64,000 bases of DNA from positions 248,001 through 312,000 of the forward strand of contig JAOALB010000016.1 in assembly GCA_025331125.1 (NCBI GenBank), read 5' to 3'. Positions within the stretch are counted from its first letter, which is position 1. The number at the start of each line of letters is the position of its first letter. Origin of the DNA: Mycogone perniciosa (taxonomy: Eukaryota > Ascomycota > Sordariomycetes > Hypocreales > Hypocreaceae). The translations under genes were made by a program, and so were the position numbers. The notes beneath the pieces were generated by a model. It saw only the letters and a program-made list of their open reading frames with translations. It made no database searches and was not told the DNA's origin. Below, piece after piece: positions 34,901-46,728 of this stretch.

Positions 34901-37438
34901 ATGGCGTCGGCCGAGGTGGACCTTCCGCGCCGTGAGCGAGGCGGTCATCGCGATGGCGACTCGTACCGCCCTTCGAGACCGGCGCGCTCTCCGCCGCCAG
35001 TGCGAACAGAGGAGGAGAAGCAGGCTGCCGCCAAAGCCGAGTACGAGAAGCTGCTGAACATGCGATCGGGAGGAACGTATATTCCGCCGGCGAGGCTGAG
35101 GGCGCTGCAGGCGCAGATCACGGACAAGACGAGTAAGGAGTACCAGCGGATGGCGTGGGAGGCGCTGAAGAAGAGCATCAACGGGTTGATCAACAAGGTC
35201 AACACGGCCAACACCAAGCACATTGTCCCCGAGCTGTTTGGGGAGAACTTGATCCGTGGGCGGGGATTGTTTTGTCGGTCGATTATGAAGGCGCAGGCCG
35301 CGAGTTTGCCGTTTACGCCCATCTACGCGGCCATGGCGGCCATTGTCAATACGAAGCTGCCTCAGGTGGGTGAGTTGCTGATCAAGCGCCTGATTATGCA
35401 GTTCCGCAAGGGCCTCAAGCGAAACGATAAGGCGGTCTGTCTCTCGTCGACGACGTTCCTGGCGCACCTGATCAACCAGCAGGTTCAGCATGAGATGCTG
35501 GCGGGCCAGATTCTCTTGTTATTGTTGCACAAACCGACAGACGACAGTGTGGAAATTGCGGTTGGGTTCTGTCGTGAGGTTGGACAGTACTTGGAGGAGA
35601 TGCAGCCTTCCATCTCGATGGCGGTGTTTGACCAATTCAGAAACATCCTGCACGAGTCCGACATCGACAAGCGAACGCAATACATGATTGAGGTCCTCTT
35701 CCAGGTCAGAAAGGACAAGTTCAAGGACAATCCGGCAGTCAAGGAGGAGCTGGACTTGGTTGAAGAGGAGGATCAAATCACCCACAGGGTCGAGCTGGAT
35801 GGCGAGGTCGATGTTCAGGATGGTCTCAACATCTTTAAATTCGACGCGGAGTGGGAAGAACATGAGGAGGCATACAAGAAACTCAAGGCGGAGATCTTGG
35901 GCGAGGGCAGTGATGACGAGGACGATGACGATGACGACGACGAGAGCTCCGAGGAGGAAGAGGACGAGGAAACCAAGGCCATTGAAATCAAGGACCAATC
36001 CAACGCCGACCTGGTCAACCTGCGAAGGACCATTTACCTGACCATTATGTCGAGTGCCGACCCGGAAGAAGCCGTCCACAAGTTGATGAAGATCAATCTC
36101 CCGGCAGGTCAGGAGCCCGAATTACCCTCGATGATTGTCGAATGTTGCTCCCAGGAGAAGACATATACCAAGTTCTTTGGTATGATTGGCGAGCGATTTG
36201 CCAAGATCAACCGTCTGTGGTGTGATCTCTTTGAGCAATCCTTCGCGAAGTACTACGAGACGATCCATCGATATGAAAACAACAAGCTCCGGAACATTGC
36301 CATGCTGTTCGGCCACATGTTTGCGTCAGACGCTCTCGGTTGGCACTGTCTATCTGCCATTCATTTGAATGAGGACGAAACCACCTCTAGCAGTCGAATT
36401 TTTATCAAAATCTTGTTTCAGCACATGTTGGAGGAAATGGGAATGCCCAAGCTGAGGGCGCGAATGACCGACGAGACACTTCGACCCACCCTTGATGGCC
36501 TCTTCCCGAAGGAGAACCCTCGCAACATCAGATTTTCCATTAACTACTTTACAAGTATTGGTATGGGTGTTTTCACAGAGGAGATGAGGGAGCATTTGCA
36601 GAACATGCCGAAGCCAGCTCTCCCTGCCTCTGCCGCCCGCGACGCCTCAGACTCGGAGTCAGTGTCGAGTTACTCGTCTTACACTGGATCATCATACTCT
36701 CGCTCTCGCTCTCGCTCTCGTTCTATCAAGCGGTCTCGCCCCCGCTCCATTTCTGGCTCCCGTTCTCGCTCACGCTCTCGATCGCCTACCCGCGGTTCCC
36801 GAAAGGCGAATGAGCGAGGCAGGTCACTATCTCGCACACCACCGCGGCGGCATAGAAATCGATCCTATTCCAACAGCTCGCGCTCGAGGTCTCGCTCTGC
36901 CTCATCTCGAGGAAGCCGGGACTCATACTCGGCTAGTCCACCAAGGCGAGGAGGCCGACGGGATGCCAGCAGGAGCAGGAGCAGGAGCCTCTCTCGCTCT
37001 CCGCCTCCACGAAGCCGCGGGCGTGCGCGAAGCGACTCGTATAGCTCCTATAGTCGTTCGCCATCGCCTCCCAGGCGAGGAAGAGATGGTGATGTCAGTC
37101 CACCAAGACGCGGGCGTCCTTCTCGTGAGAGCCCTGTTGAGCCAGTGAGGCGCAGGAACAGTTCTTCGGTGAGCAGCGCTCCACGGAAGAGGACCAAACG
37201 TGACAGTCGATCGCCGTCCTATGACTCGAGATCAAGGTCACCGCCCCCTCGAAGGGCTTCGTACTCGCCATCAAGGAGCCGTAGTCCGCCTCCACGACGG
37301 GAGCAGCGTGGTAGGGAGGATTCTTTGGATCGACCGAAGAAGGGGTCACCTAGTCCAGGACCGGGGAAGAAGAGACGTCATAGTGAGAGTTTGTCGAGGT
37401 CGCCACCACCGATGAAGCGTGGCCGGCGGGGGAGTTAG
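34901..37438 (+). CDS. cwc22: Cwc22, pre-mRNA splicing factor (MIF4G-MA3-RS)
   Basis: A single exon of 845 residues. The MIF4G domain starts with RMAWEALKKSINGLINKVN and includes GENLIRGRGLFCRSIMKAQ; an acidic linker (DDEDDDDDDDESSEEEEDEE) leads to an MA3 domain beginning LRRTIYLTIMSSADPEEAVHKL and containing the NNKLRNIAMLFGHMF helix. The C-terminal 230 residues are a Ser/Arg repeat tail with long (SR)n runs. Cwc22 enters the spliceosome with Prp19-complex factors, escorts eIF4A3 in animals and is required for Prp2-dependent activation in yeast. The start is the ATG at 34901; the preceding in-frame GTG is not a start. The gene has no introns. Confidence 0.95.
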   Translation: MASAEVDLPRRERGGHRDGDSYRPSRPARSPPPVRTEEEKQAAAKAEYEKLLNMRSGGTYIPPARLRALQAQITDKTSKEYQRMAWEALKKSINGLINKVNTANTKHIVPELFGENLIRGRGLFCRSIMKAQAASLPFTPIYAAMAAIVNTKLPQVGELLIKRLIMQFRKGLKRNDKAVCLSSTTFLAHLINQQVQHEMLAGQILLLLLHKPTDDSVEIAVGFCREVGQYLEEMQPSISMAVFDQFRNILHESDIDKRTQYMIEVLFQVRKDKFKDNPAVKEELDLVEEEDQITHRVELDGEVDVQDGLNIFKFDAEWEEHEEAYKKLKAEILGEGSDDEDDDDDDDESSEEEEDEETKAIEIKDQSNADLVNLRRTIYLTIMSSADPEEAVHKLMKINLPAGQEPELPSMIVECCSQEKTYTKFFGMIGERFAKINRLWCDLFEQSFAKYYETIHRYENNKLRNIAMLFGHMFASDALGWHCLSAIHLNEDETTSSSRIFIKILFQHMLEEMGMPKLRARMTDETLRPTLDGLFPKENPRNIRFSINYFTSIGMGVFTEEMREHLQNMPKPALPASAARDASDSESVSSYSSYTGSSYSRSRSRSRSIKRSRPRSISGSRSRSRSRSPTRGSRKANERGRSLSRTPPRRHRNRSYSNSSRSRSRSASSRGSRDSYSASPPRRGGRRDASRSRSRSLSRSPPPRSRGRARSDSYSSYSRSPSPPRRGRDGDVSPPRRGRPSRESPVEPVRRRNSSSVSSAPRKRTKRDSRSPSYDSRSRSPPPRRASYSPSRSRSPPPRREQRGREDSLDRPKKGSPSPGPGKKRRHSESLSRSPPPMKRGRRGS

Positions 37439-39560
37439 GACACGACTATGACTGGGTAGGATGGGTGTATACCATGTTTTTCCTTGAAGTTCTAGTATCG
37501 AACCTAGATTGGCCGGGTAATGAAATGTATTATATCAGCAATAGGAAGAACGGCTTCTAGGTAACTCGGTTTTTAAAATCCATCTTCCTAGTATTTGATT
37601 GCTAATTTTGACATTGGAAGCCGCTTTACTTCCACCATTCGGTACATGTGACTATAGGCAGTGAAAACCTCGAGATCCCATCAAACTCTTGTTTTAGGTT
37701 CGATGTCTCCCGTTTTTTTAGTCTCATTCCACGCCTCAATCGAAGCCACGACGTCCTGGCGGGCATCAATGTCGCAGCAGGAGGAACCTTCAATGCCAAC
37801 CTCAATCACACCAGTGCGAAGATTTAAGATAAACAGGATAATGAATTCCTAAAGGACCTACGCCAGATAGATATGTTACAGTGAAAGGAAAGAGCAGTGC
37901 AGATTATAGAGATCCTTTCTAGAGATTAGAACACATTAACACACCCAAAACAAGGCATATACAATACGCCACTACTAGTAACATCTTCTAGAGCGTAGAC
38001 TTCAATTTCACTGCCGATTTGGTTGCTTAATATATATAAAACCTGAGAGCTTAGGTGAGGATCTGCAGTCCTAATCCGCCATATAAGGGGACAATACAAT
38101 ATAATAATACATAATGATTATCTTAACTAATTCAGCAAAGCAACTCAACAGTACTTGGTTGCATAGAAACTCATGCACACTAAGATATATATATATATAT
38201 ATATAACTACTACAAGGAAAAAGAGGGTAATGCGGGGGTTGAAAGGGCGTAGCTAAATGCATCAACGCCACGAACGTCGAAGACCAACTAATTAACTAAG
38301 CTTGCGATCCGGATCACATATTCTGTAGTTGAAAGTATGATAGAGGTTCTTTGAATGTGGATCTTTGTTCTATTTTATATTCATATTCCTACCTCTTTGC
38401 ACATGCCGACAGTCCCCAGCCTGTGTTATACAGAGTCTCGCAGGCGCTCAAGTCTTAGCTCTACCCTCACATTATCATATCATCGGACTTGGAATACTAA
38501 TCAACAGACTTAACAAGGATATCATTCAATAGTGAGTCTCATTCCAACACATTACCCGTCGGCGTGTACCTTCGGGGACACTAACTAAAAGAAAGCATAT
38601 ACTAACGGGTACATTCTAATGCATTCCTGCAGATTGATTCCCTGTCATTCCAAGCAGCTATTCGAACAGGTTTATTATCCAGATCAATTCCTTATTCGTC
38701 AGGAATAAACAACCCATATTCATCTATCGTTACGGAGCCCGTTTTCCTTTGTTGTTTGTGTAGTTAAGCAGCAGTTTCCCCAGCTATGCTAGCATCAGCA
38801 AGAGTATCTAAAAGCCCTTCTATTCATTATCTATGTGCCCTCATACATATTGTCGTCTCTTGATTGATACGTGATATACACAGTAAAGTGAGGGCATGTG
38901 AAACATGGCGTGAAGGCGTCGATCACGAGCCCTCTCACAAAGCAAAAAGCATTCTTGCCTGATGCTCAACCCGATCTTCTTCCTCAGATTCTCCCTACCG
39001 GAACTCTAGCCGATCCCAGACTCCCAACATCGCTCAAGCTGTCTTATAACCCCCTTTATCCTGCCCATGGTGATCATCCTCCTCTATCATCACGCCGATC
39101 GGTATGTAACTATCTGTATCGCCATAGGGCTAGACTTTATTGATGTCTAGTCTTGCAGCCTGATATAATTATTGTGGCGGAGCGCGACACGGCTATGTGG
39201 AGCATATGAAGGGCAGCACAACGGCAGAGATTTGGTGAAGCAAAACACTATTAGACTAAGGGGTAGCTCGCTCAGTCCTTCTTCATACACGAGTCTCAGA
39301 TAACCCTCAAACATTCATCCCTAATTTCATCCCTTTCTTCCTACATCATTGGTTAGCAGCTGACCTCCACTACTGAGATGGCGCACTTATGCGCCCTTGT
39401 TAACTTGGTTCTGTTGGAGAGGTCTCTGTTGTGTCTCAACGGGACATCCATTATGGGGCTGCATCCCCGTGGTCTTCCACCCGGCGATTGTGACCGAAAC
39501 ACCTAGCTGTTGCGAAAGGCAATGTTTCGTCCGTGACCGCCAATTTGTGATGTAAGTCTG
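37439..39560. other. Gene-free stretch, 2.1 kb, start of the accessory island
   Basis: No gene supported. AT-rich from about 37.9 kb, with a (TA)n tract at 38185-38205. A short frame at about 37700-37830 encodes a Asn/Gly/Ala-rich fragment but is not recognised. Confidence 0.45.
38185..38205. repeat. (AT)n microsatellite
   Basis: Pure AT dinucleotide run of about 21 bases. Confidence 0.9.
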
Positions 39561-39570
39561 GGCGAGAGGG

Positions 39571-39720
39571 GTGCTCTTCGAGCTGAAGCTGGCGCCGTAC
39601 GGCTACACGTTCGTCGGCAAGGGGGCGCTGTTGGCCCATCTCGCACGGAATTTACATACGGCGGGTAGTCAGACGTCTTATTCGCTTCGAGCCGTCTCCA
39701 AAGGAAGTCCACTACTATAC
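39571..39720 (+). pseudogene. Remnant of a fungal kinase-like protein
   Basis: About 25 residues beginning LFELKLAPYGYTFVGKGALL match the motif found at the centre of a large fungal family of protein-kinase-like repeat proteins, which often sit in accessory regions. The similarity is lost after roughly 30 codons, no upstream catalytic lobe could be joined, and frames up- and downstream are short. I take it as a decayed fragment; the family assignment rests on one motif. Confidence 0.3.
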
Positions 39721-40109
39721 GCGCCTGAAAACTCTTCTATACTGAGGTTTTGCCCCTTGTGGGCGTTTGTTGTGACGAAAAGGGATCTATATGAGGCAGT
39801 GTCATCTAATGGAAAGACAATCAGGCAGCAATGCATCAGCCTCAACACTGTCTGAGGTCACAGCATAAGATATTATCGGCGGCGAGGTGTAAAGGGAGTT
39901 GAAGCTCAGTCCCTGTGGCATGATCTCAGTCAATGAGTTGGCAAACCCAGTGCTAATCGTGCACCAACCGGAGATCCTCTACTTCGGGCTCGCTCCCTGG
40001 GCGACTTGTCGGCGAAGCTTATCCTTGTCGATCATCGTGACAATAACGCGCTGGATGTCGAAGACGACTTCGATTCCCGCGTTACTCACAATGATGGGAT
40101 TCGGACAGA

Positions 40110-41580
40110 TCATATTGCTTGATAGGGTGTTAGTACTGTTCTTGTTTGAGTTGGACCCCATTCTTCTTTTTGCAGTTTTATCTTTATTATCTTGTCTGGT
40201 AGGAGCTTGCATGTTCCCGTCATTTTATCGCCCTCCTCGCCGGCCTCAACCAGTTCGTCAAGGTAAGCATCGATCTCTTCATCCCCTTTAGCCAATGAAG
40301 TTTCCGAACGTTCGTCAGGGCTTCCCACTAATGTTGGTGTTGTTGACAGCGGGGGACCTTGTGGCTCTTGATTCGCCTGTTGTCAGACCACAAATCCTGC
40401 AAAAGTGAAGCTCCACGCAATCTGCGTGGATAAGTGACCTTATATGCTATGTGACACCTCTTGAGGCTTTTCTGATTCTGAATTCTTTCTAAATACACAT
40501 CGACGTCTACTATTTTCTGATCTTTGATCTGCGAAATTCCGTTGGGAAATGATCGAATGCTGGAAGACAACAAGTGAGGCTCCCAAGTTGGACTGGTGGG
40601 AACTGTATTCTTTGGGTTCTTCTCTGCCGAGTCGTAGGTCTTCGCGATATGCGTGATTATCTGGTGCAAACACATAATCTCTGGCTTCAAAGCGGGATGA
40701 GAGAATTTCCGGACAACTTGAGGGGGCTTATTGATCCGTACCATGGTAATTTCTTTGTGTTTCTCGTCTTTGACATCTTCGATGGCATGTCTCAGCATAG
40801 ATGTAACGCCGTGATAGTTTGCCGTCATGCCGTCCAGCTCTCCCTGCGTTTGCCTCCAAAGCAACCTGTTTTGACGATTGCGGTCGGCATGTTTCACACG
40901 CCTCGTGTGACGAAGGATACATCGAACATCCCGGATAGGACTTTCCATGTCAACGCCAGTCCAGTTGAGGACGGATACGTCGTTATGATGATCTCATCAA
41001 GCAGCATTGACAGAGCCTTGGCATAGCTCTCTGCGTGAGACGTGGGGAAACGAACGCATACACATGGTCGATTGGCACTATCGTCTTTCGGTGACGGGAT
41101 AGAGTCAGGGCACCCTGTGTCGCAAATCCAGTGCTCTGCGTTCCCAGTGGCCATTTCTTTAGAAGCTCTACCTTGCCAAATTGGGCAACATGTTTCCTGT
41201 CACGCCGTATAAGTCACCTCGTTTCAATAACTAGGAGTCTTAAGATGAAGTCGATGACATGTTCGGCACGGGATTGTGCTATTGTTGTCTCGTCATCGCC
41301 TTCTGCGGCACTGGGCAGGCTCTTTTGAAGAACACCCTCGAGTTCTTCGAGAAGTGGGCTTTGAATGCGTGTCCCATCGTGTTCTTCTCGGGTCAGGTCG
41401 CTCGCCGCAGAGAGGACAGCCTGTGCCACCTGAGACTTTGCCGTTTCTCTGGTCATATCCTTAGCAAACCCAACATTCAGGCCGTCAATAATTGCCAACA
41501 TTAAAAACGCCCTGGTCACTTGCGTCTCTATCGCCGCAGTGTCTGCGGTTCTTTTTGTTGGAAATTATCCATCTTCCTGC
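40110..41580 (-). pseudogene. Unrecognised gene, broken or multi-exon
   Basis: Several minus-strand stretches read like protein but do not join into one frame. From right to left: about 41560-41214 (VTRAFLMLAIIDGLNVGFAK .. EHVIDFILRLLVIETR), about 41154-40920 (NAEHWICDTGCPDSIPSPKD .. LLDEIIITTYPSS), about 40900-40440 (MTANYHGVTSMLRHAIEDVK .. HQIITHIAKTYDSAEKNP), and about 40364-40190 (SPDERSETSLAKGDEEIDAY .. VEAGEEG). A possible intron (40453-40366, phase 0) links the last two in a different frame. I recognise no domain. Either it is a real gene of small exons or one with frameshifts. It lies next to the Gfd2-like gene, on the same strand. Confidence 0.35.
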
Positions 41581-41764
41581 TCCTCTTTCGGATGTTTTCC
41601 CATGCGAAGTCTGGCGATATCTTTGTAGACGTTTGTAACTTTGCTCTTTGAAAGAATTTTGCAAGTGATGGTTACGATCAGCGATAGGATGAGAACAATG
41701 CAACTCGAATCAGCAGGCTTCTAACGCGGAATTTGGATGGTGCACATGCCCTCTTTGCTTCATC

Positions 41765-42586
41765 CTAGCCGTTCATTTCGTCCTTCTTTGCCTCCATTTC
41801 CGCTTTGGTGAGTGGCCGCGGAGCTTGAGCAATCGTTCTAAATATCGGTAACCACCAGCCTAGAGGCGTAGAAGCCTCTGACTGACGCTCTGCATCCCTA
41901 ACTACAATCATCAATAGGGATCGGAGCACAAAATGGGCATCATTCCCAGCAATATGAAGGTTGATAAATGGAATACCGAACTCATCCAGCAGTTTTTCCA
42001 GGCTATATCTATAGGAAAGCTGTAGTGGATGTTGTGCAGCTTTGACGGTATCGATGATATAAAGCGGATGGAGATCAATATCTAGCCTTTTAAAGACCCA
42101 TTGCTCCCTTTCACCTCCATGAAAAACCAGTATAATATCTCGGTGTAATATTAATGTGTTGAGGTATCCCTTGAGGTTTGGCAGAGTGGTTGTCTCAAAT
42201 TGCCCAAATAGGAATTTATTGGACTTTTTCCGTTGGAATTTAGAGCTTCCAACAACAAAATGATGCGATTTGATCATGTGCATTACTTGGTTCGAACCAC
42301 ACGAGCCTGTAACGAAGGCTTGCAGAGATCGTGTGTCAAGAATGGATATACAAATATGGAATTGTTGGATGACTTGTTCGTGTTCTTGGAGCGAGTCGAT
42401 ATCAATACTGAGAAATATCACATCCATCATCTTGGTCTTTTGCAGTCTTCTTCTAGCTGATAAACAAGGCCCTATTAAAGTCTGAGTGGCATCCTGATAA
42501 CCGAATAGCCATCGAAGGACTAATGTTTCATCCCTAAGGAGCCCTGTATGTGGCGGTTGAGCCGATGGTTCTGCGGTGGCCTCCAT
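41765..42586 (-). CDS. Second Gfd2/YDR514C-like protein
   Basis: An intronless gene of 273 residues. Start at MEATAEPSAQ; the frame is open 63 codons further up, but those codons look non-coding. The DEDD-like fold signs are VIFLSIDIDSLQEHEQVIQQ followed by ICISILDT, a middle segment IILVFHGGEREQWVFKRL, and HIAGNDAHFVLRSLLMI at the end. In the first motif the second acidic residue that follows the Asp is altered compared with the gene at 843 (SIDID rather than SIDVE), and the middle GHD is GGE, so active-site residues may be lost. The protein is smaller than the first member and lacks its N-terminal extension. The surrounding DNA is accessory. Confidence 0.72.
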   Translation of the reverse strand: MEATAEPSAQPPHTGLLRDETLVLRWLFGYQDATQTLIGPCLSARRRLQKTKMMDVIFLSIDIDSLQEHEQVIQQFHICISILDTRSLQAFVTGSCGSNQVMHMIKSHHFVVGSSKFQRKKSNKFLFGQFETTTLPNLKGYLNTLILHRDIILVFHGGEREQWVFKRLDIDLHPLYIIDTVKAAQHPLQLSYRYSLEKLLDEFGIPFINLHIAGNDAHFVLRSLLMIVVRDAERQSEASTPLGWWLPIFRTIAQAPRPLTKAEMEAKKDEMNG

Positions 42587-43427
42587 GGCACGCCTTGGGA
42601 AGAGCTGGGATTCGGAAAAGTATAGATTCAGAGGGCAGAAAACAGAGTCACTTATGAACCAACTGCGAACTGACGGCACCGAAGTCTTGCTTTGGACTGG
42701 GGGCCAACATTGAGTAATAGTACTACTACTGCCAAAAAAGAGGATCCAGCGATGGACCAAAATCGGATGACACACTTTTCCAGTCAGAACAAGTGGGATT
42801 AATCCCCCGTTCTTTTATCACATGTTGTTTCACGTGAACTATAATATTCACTGTTCATTTACGGAGTACTCCGTACTTTTCTCCGTATGTAGAAGGGCGA
42901 TTCCGGCCCCCTTGCTCTCATTCCTTCAGAATGAATAGCTTCAATTTGACCAATTCGTTCCCTATGCACGACTGTTATGTCACACAGCTTAGTCTGACAC
43001 AACAGCATTATGAAGCTCTACTACATATTCTAGGCAAAAAGCCAAGAAGGGCAAGGTAACGAATCGTGACTGCGTGTGTAGGCGCTAGCCGGGTCGGTTT
43101 CTCAAGCTTATTATTTCAACAGTGACGCGTCGGACAGAACATGCATGTAAGTGTACGAAGTACGCAACATTTATGATGCTTGGCATGCATATCCATCATG
43201 GCTTTGGATAGGCAGCGTCGAGCTGCGGCCATCACAGCGCCGTGAAACATGCATGGACAAATCAGCATATCGTATTCCTTCGTAGGCATCGTTGGGCTGA
43301 AATTGCTTATGGAACAGCATTTCTCAGACATGATGCCTGATAATCGTCCACCTTGTACTCTATTTTTCACAGGAGACTAAGATCACAAACGTTCTACTTT
43401 TATTTCCGCATCGATTCCGGAGCAATT
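42587..43427. promoter_or_regulatory. Divergent intergenic region between Gfd2-like gene and NLR gene
   Basis: Start codons face away from each other. A perfect inverted TACGGAGTACTCCGTA palindrome lies at 42860-42876, roughly mid-way. No other element is defined. Confidence 0.4.
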
Positions 43428-46400
43428 ATGGCGAACGTGGAAGGTGAAGAAGTGGACAATGCAGGTTGTCTAAGCGGCTGGGTGATCCGGTTGAAGGCGA
43501 AAGTCAAGTCTCGTCGGGATTGTTCTCGACATCGAAAAACAACACCAAGATCGTGCTCTACGGATCAAAGTGGGACAGAAGGACATTTTTTGGAAGGATT
43601 ATGCGTCTCGGAACATATCTTTCATCACCGTAATCGGTGATATTGCAGTTCAGTTCGCCCCTGCTCCATCCGCTATCGTTTGGACGGCCTTGAAGGCAGT
43701 TCTACAGGTACCTACTTATATTCATGATTTATCGATGTTGGTTTTTAGCAGTTAAACTGATCAAACCGCAGATATTTGTCACAGAATGCGAGGAACTTGT
43801 CGCCATTCTGGGATGTGCCGAAAAGGTCCTCAGTATAATGAGACGTGGGAAGGTGTATGAGGTTCTATATACCGATGCGAACACTCGCCGTGGCTTACGG
43901 GAGGACTTGGTGTGTCGGCTCCTTGCTGTGTACACCAAGTCGCTAGACTTGCTTGCTCATGTGGAACAGCGCCTTGCGGAGGGATATCGGCATATCCTCC
44001 TCGCGATTGTCAATCCTGGCGAGGCTAAGGGTCTGATCGCTGGCCTAATTCAGTGCGAAAATAACCTGGCTTTAACAGCTCAGGCCTGCGCAGACGCGCG
44101 AAGCGCTGATGCGGATGAACGTCTCACTGCGTTGTTGAGCAGTCTCAATGAGCCACTGGTACGAATCGATGATGGAGTGCGGGACCTTCTTGAGGAAGCG
44201 GAGGAAAAGGAGATTCTTGATGCCTTGGAGCATTTTAGCAGCATCAATTTCGGGGATCAGCATCAGAGAAGGGCCAAATCGAGAACCCCAGGGACTGGAG
44301 AGTGGCTATTACAGCACAAAAAATTCCAGGAATGGGAGAAGGCCGCCGCATCAACAATTCTGTGGCTCCAGGGCACAGGTAAGTACCGTCAAACAAGAAA
44401 AAATACATCTCACTCTGTATGTCTTTCTGACACATCATGGCCTAGTGGGTATGGGGAAATCGTTCCTTGCCTCTAAAGTCATTGATCGGTTTAGTGTCAA
44501 GACTAGAGTAGGCTATGATCCCAAAGGCGATGAGGGGTTGGCCTTTTTCTATTGTGATAGAGGTGAACCTGACCTTCGAAATCCCCTTTCAATCCTCCAA
44601 AGCTTTGTTCGCCAGCTCTCTACATCGCTACGCCATTCGAGAATGCTGAGAAAAAGCCTCATCAAGCTATACCGAGAGAGCAGAAAGAATGGTACAAGAA
44701 TAGGCTTTAATGCCTGCAAAGAACAACTATTAGAATTAGTGAACCTTTATCCTCAAACCACTCTCGTCTTAGATGGTTTGGACGAATGCGATGCAGAATC
44801 AAGAGACGAGCTCATTTTTACTTTGACTGAGCTCGTCAAGGATGCCGAGCGCCCTGTGAAGGTTTTTATTTCCAGTCGACGAGAACAAGACATTGTGAAA
44901 TTACTTCCGGCTAGGTCAATCATTGAGATTGACGCGGGCGATAACCGAGATGACATCCAGAGGTTTGTCGAGGAAAAGATGAAGGAAATGGAAAGGAATG
45001 GGCAGTGGGAATCTATCCCAGAAACGCTGAAATCCGAAATCAAGAATACTCTTTGCAAAGGCAGCGATGGCATGTGAGTCCTCCAAGGTGCAGCCCTATT
45101 GTGTAACTGTTTACTAATATCCAAATAGGTTTAGATGGGCGTATCTCCAGATGGAACAGCTGTCAAAATGCCACCAAGCAAGGGAAATTAAGGATCGACT
45201 TGGAAAACTTCCAAGGTCTCTTAACGCCTCCTACCAGGAACTTTTCAGTCAGATGAGCAGTCATAATCGAGAAACCCTACAGCGTGTCGTCATGTGGGTA
45301 ATGTGCGCTCGCATGCCCTTATCAAGCAACCAGCTGCTCGATGCTGTTCGGCTCTCTATACACGCTGATGGAGCGACTCTTGATGTGGAGCTGAAACTCA
45401 CTGAAGAGACTCTTCGTTCGATCTGTCGCCATCTAGTTGTTAAGGATTCCCAGCAAGATGAATGGAAATTCCCGCATGCATCAGTCATTGAGTACTTTGA
45501 GGAAACGCATAAGTGGACGATGGAGCAAGCTCATTCCTTCGTCGCTAAGCTTTCCCTACTATGCCTTATTGATGGTTACTCCAAATGGAAACTGCCTACA
45601 ACCCGTGGTGACGATCGAGACAGCCAAGAGGAACCAACAGCCGACCAAAGTGATCCTCAACACCCGGTCAGTCATCTCCAGCGGTATGTGCGGAAATATT
45701 GGTTCCGACATGTTCACGCCCTTGAGAGCTCGCAGTCACACGACGCTCAGCTATCCCAACTTCTGAAATGTTTCATGGGAGTCAACGGGTCTCTTCAACC
45801 GAGCAGCCAGCAGTTCCAACGCTGGTTTCAGCATAGAAGAGATGATGGCAGAGATTACTATGACATAGACTATGATGTCCTAATGCCGATCGAAAACCCC
45901 ATTTTTGGTATTTGCGCTTTCGGTTTTTACCATGTTTTAGAAGACTGGTGGACAGCTGGCATCGACACTTCGCAAGTCAACCGAGATGGACGAGACCTGC
46001 TCGCAATCGCTGCAAGGAATGGACATCAACACCTTTGCGAGAAGCTCGTAGGCTTTGGAGCTGATGTAAACAAGAAGCTCGACAGTCAGAGCGGCAGTGC
46101 TCTGGGCGAGGCAGTTGCCAGCAGTAATATCGATCTGGTGGAATTTCTTCTGGCCAACAATGCAGACCCGAATCTCCATTCAGAACACTCTATCCTGTGC
46201 ATGAGCATTTGTTCTGGTACAGCGATTACTAGGATGCTTCTAGAAGCAAAAGCAAATCCAGACATTCTGTGTGGCCCAGAATGCAAGCTCGGCGGTTCTC
46301 TTGCACACGCCGCATTCAGACGTTCTCATGAGCAAGTGGCGCTTTTACTCGAGTACAAGGCAAACGTTAATCCTTATACTCAGCACGGGTGGTATGGCAG

Positions 46401-46728
46401 CCCCCTTGTAGTAGCCGCAACTCTCGGATGGGTCGAGCTTGCTCGTCTGCTGATTGAGAAGGGTGCGGATGTTAATGCGCCTCTGAAATGTGGTAGATTT
46501 GGAAGCGCTCTTGCCGCCGCGGGTGTCGGGTACAGTGGTACCCCAATGGTGAAATACTTGATTGAAGAGGCTCGCGCAGATCCAAGTATATTATCTACAA
46601 ACCCGCCTCTGGAGCCTCCTACGTCTGTTGGAGAGAACGGATATGCCTGTGGAAGGTATCTTATGGAGAACGGTTATGTGGCAGATGAAGATACTCTTAG
46701 GAAGGTTGGCTTGGCACCACCAGTTTAA
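43428..46728 (+). CDS. NACHT-ankyrin NLR (STAND NTPase)
   Basis: Exons 43428-43451, 43504-43707, 43772-44378, 44446-45073 and 45129-46728, about 1020 residues. Order: an N-terminal helical domain of the fungal STAND type (YASRNISFITVIGDIAVQFAPAPS, then CEELVAILGCAEKV), a NACHT domain with Walker A GTVGMGKS built across an intron (about 277-284), Walker B LVLDGLDECD (about 386) and sensor motif VKVFISSRRE, a winged-helix-like segment (LNASYQELFSQ .. FPHASVIEYFEE), and a C-terminal run of about six divergent ankyrin repeats (GRDLLAIAARNGHQHLCEKLV, ..SPLVVAATLGWVELARLL). Fungal NLRs act in non-self recognition and programmed cell death. The first, eight-residue exon is doubtful: its donor (GTGGAC) is weak and a one-base frameshift is the alternative. 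Confidence 0.82.

Noticed and set aside
34841..35491. Minus-strand frame of 216 codons rich in Arg and Leu
   Set aside because: Antisense to the N-terminus of cwc22 and without domain resemblance.
35519..36079. Long minus-strand open frame of 186 codons, hydrophobic
   Set aside because: It lies antisense to the conserved MIF4G/acidic region of cwc22; its Val/Leu run is the mirror of acidic codons in the real gene.
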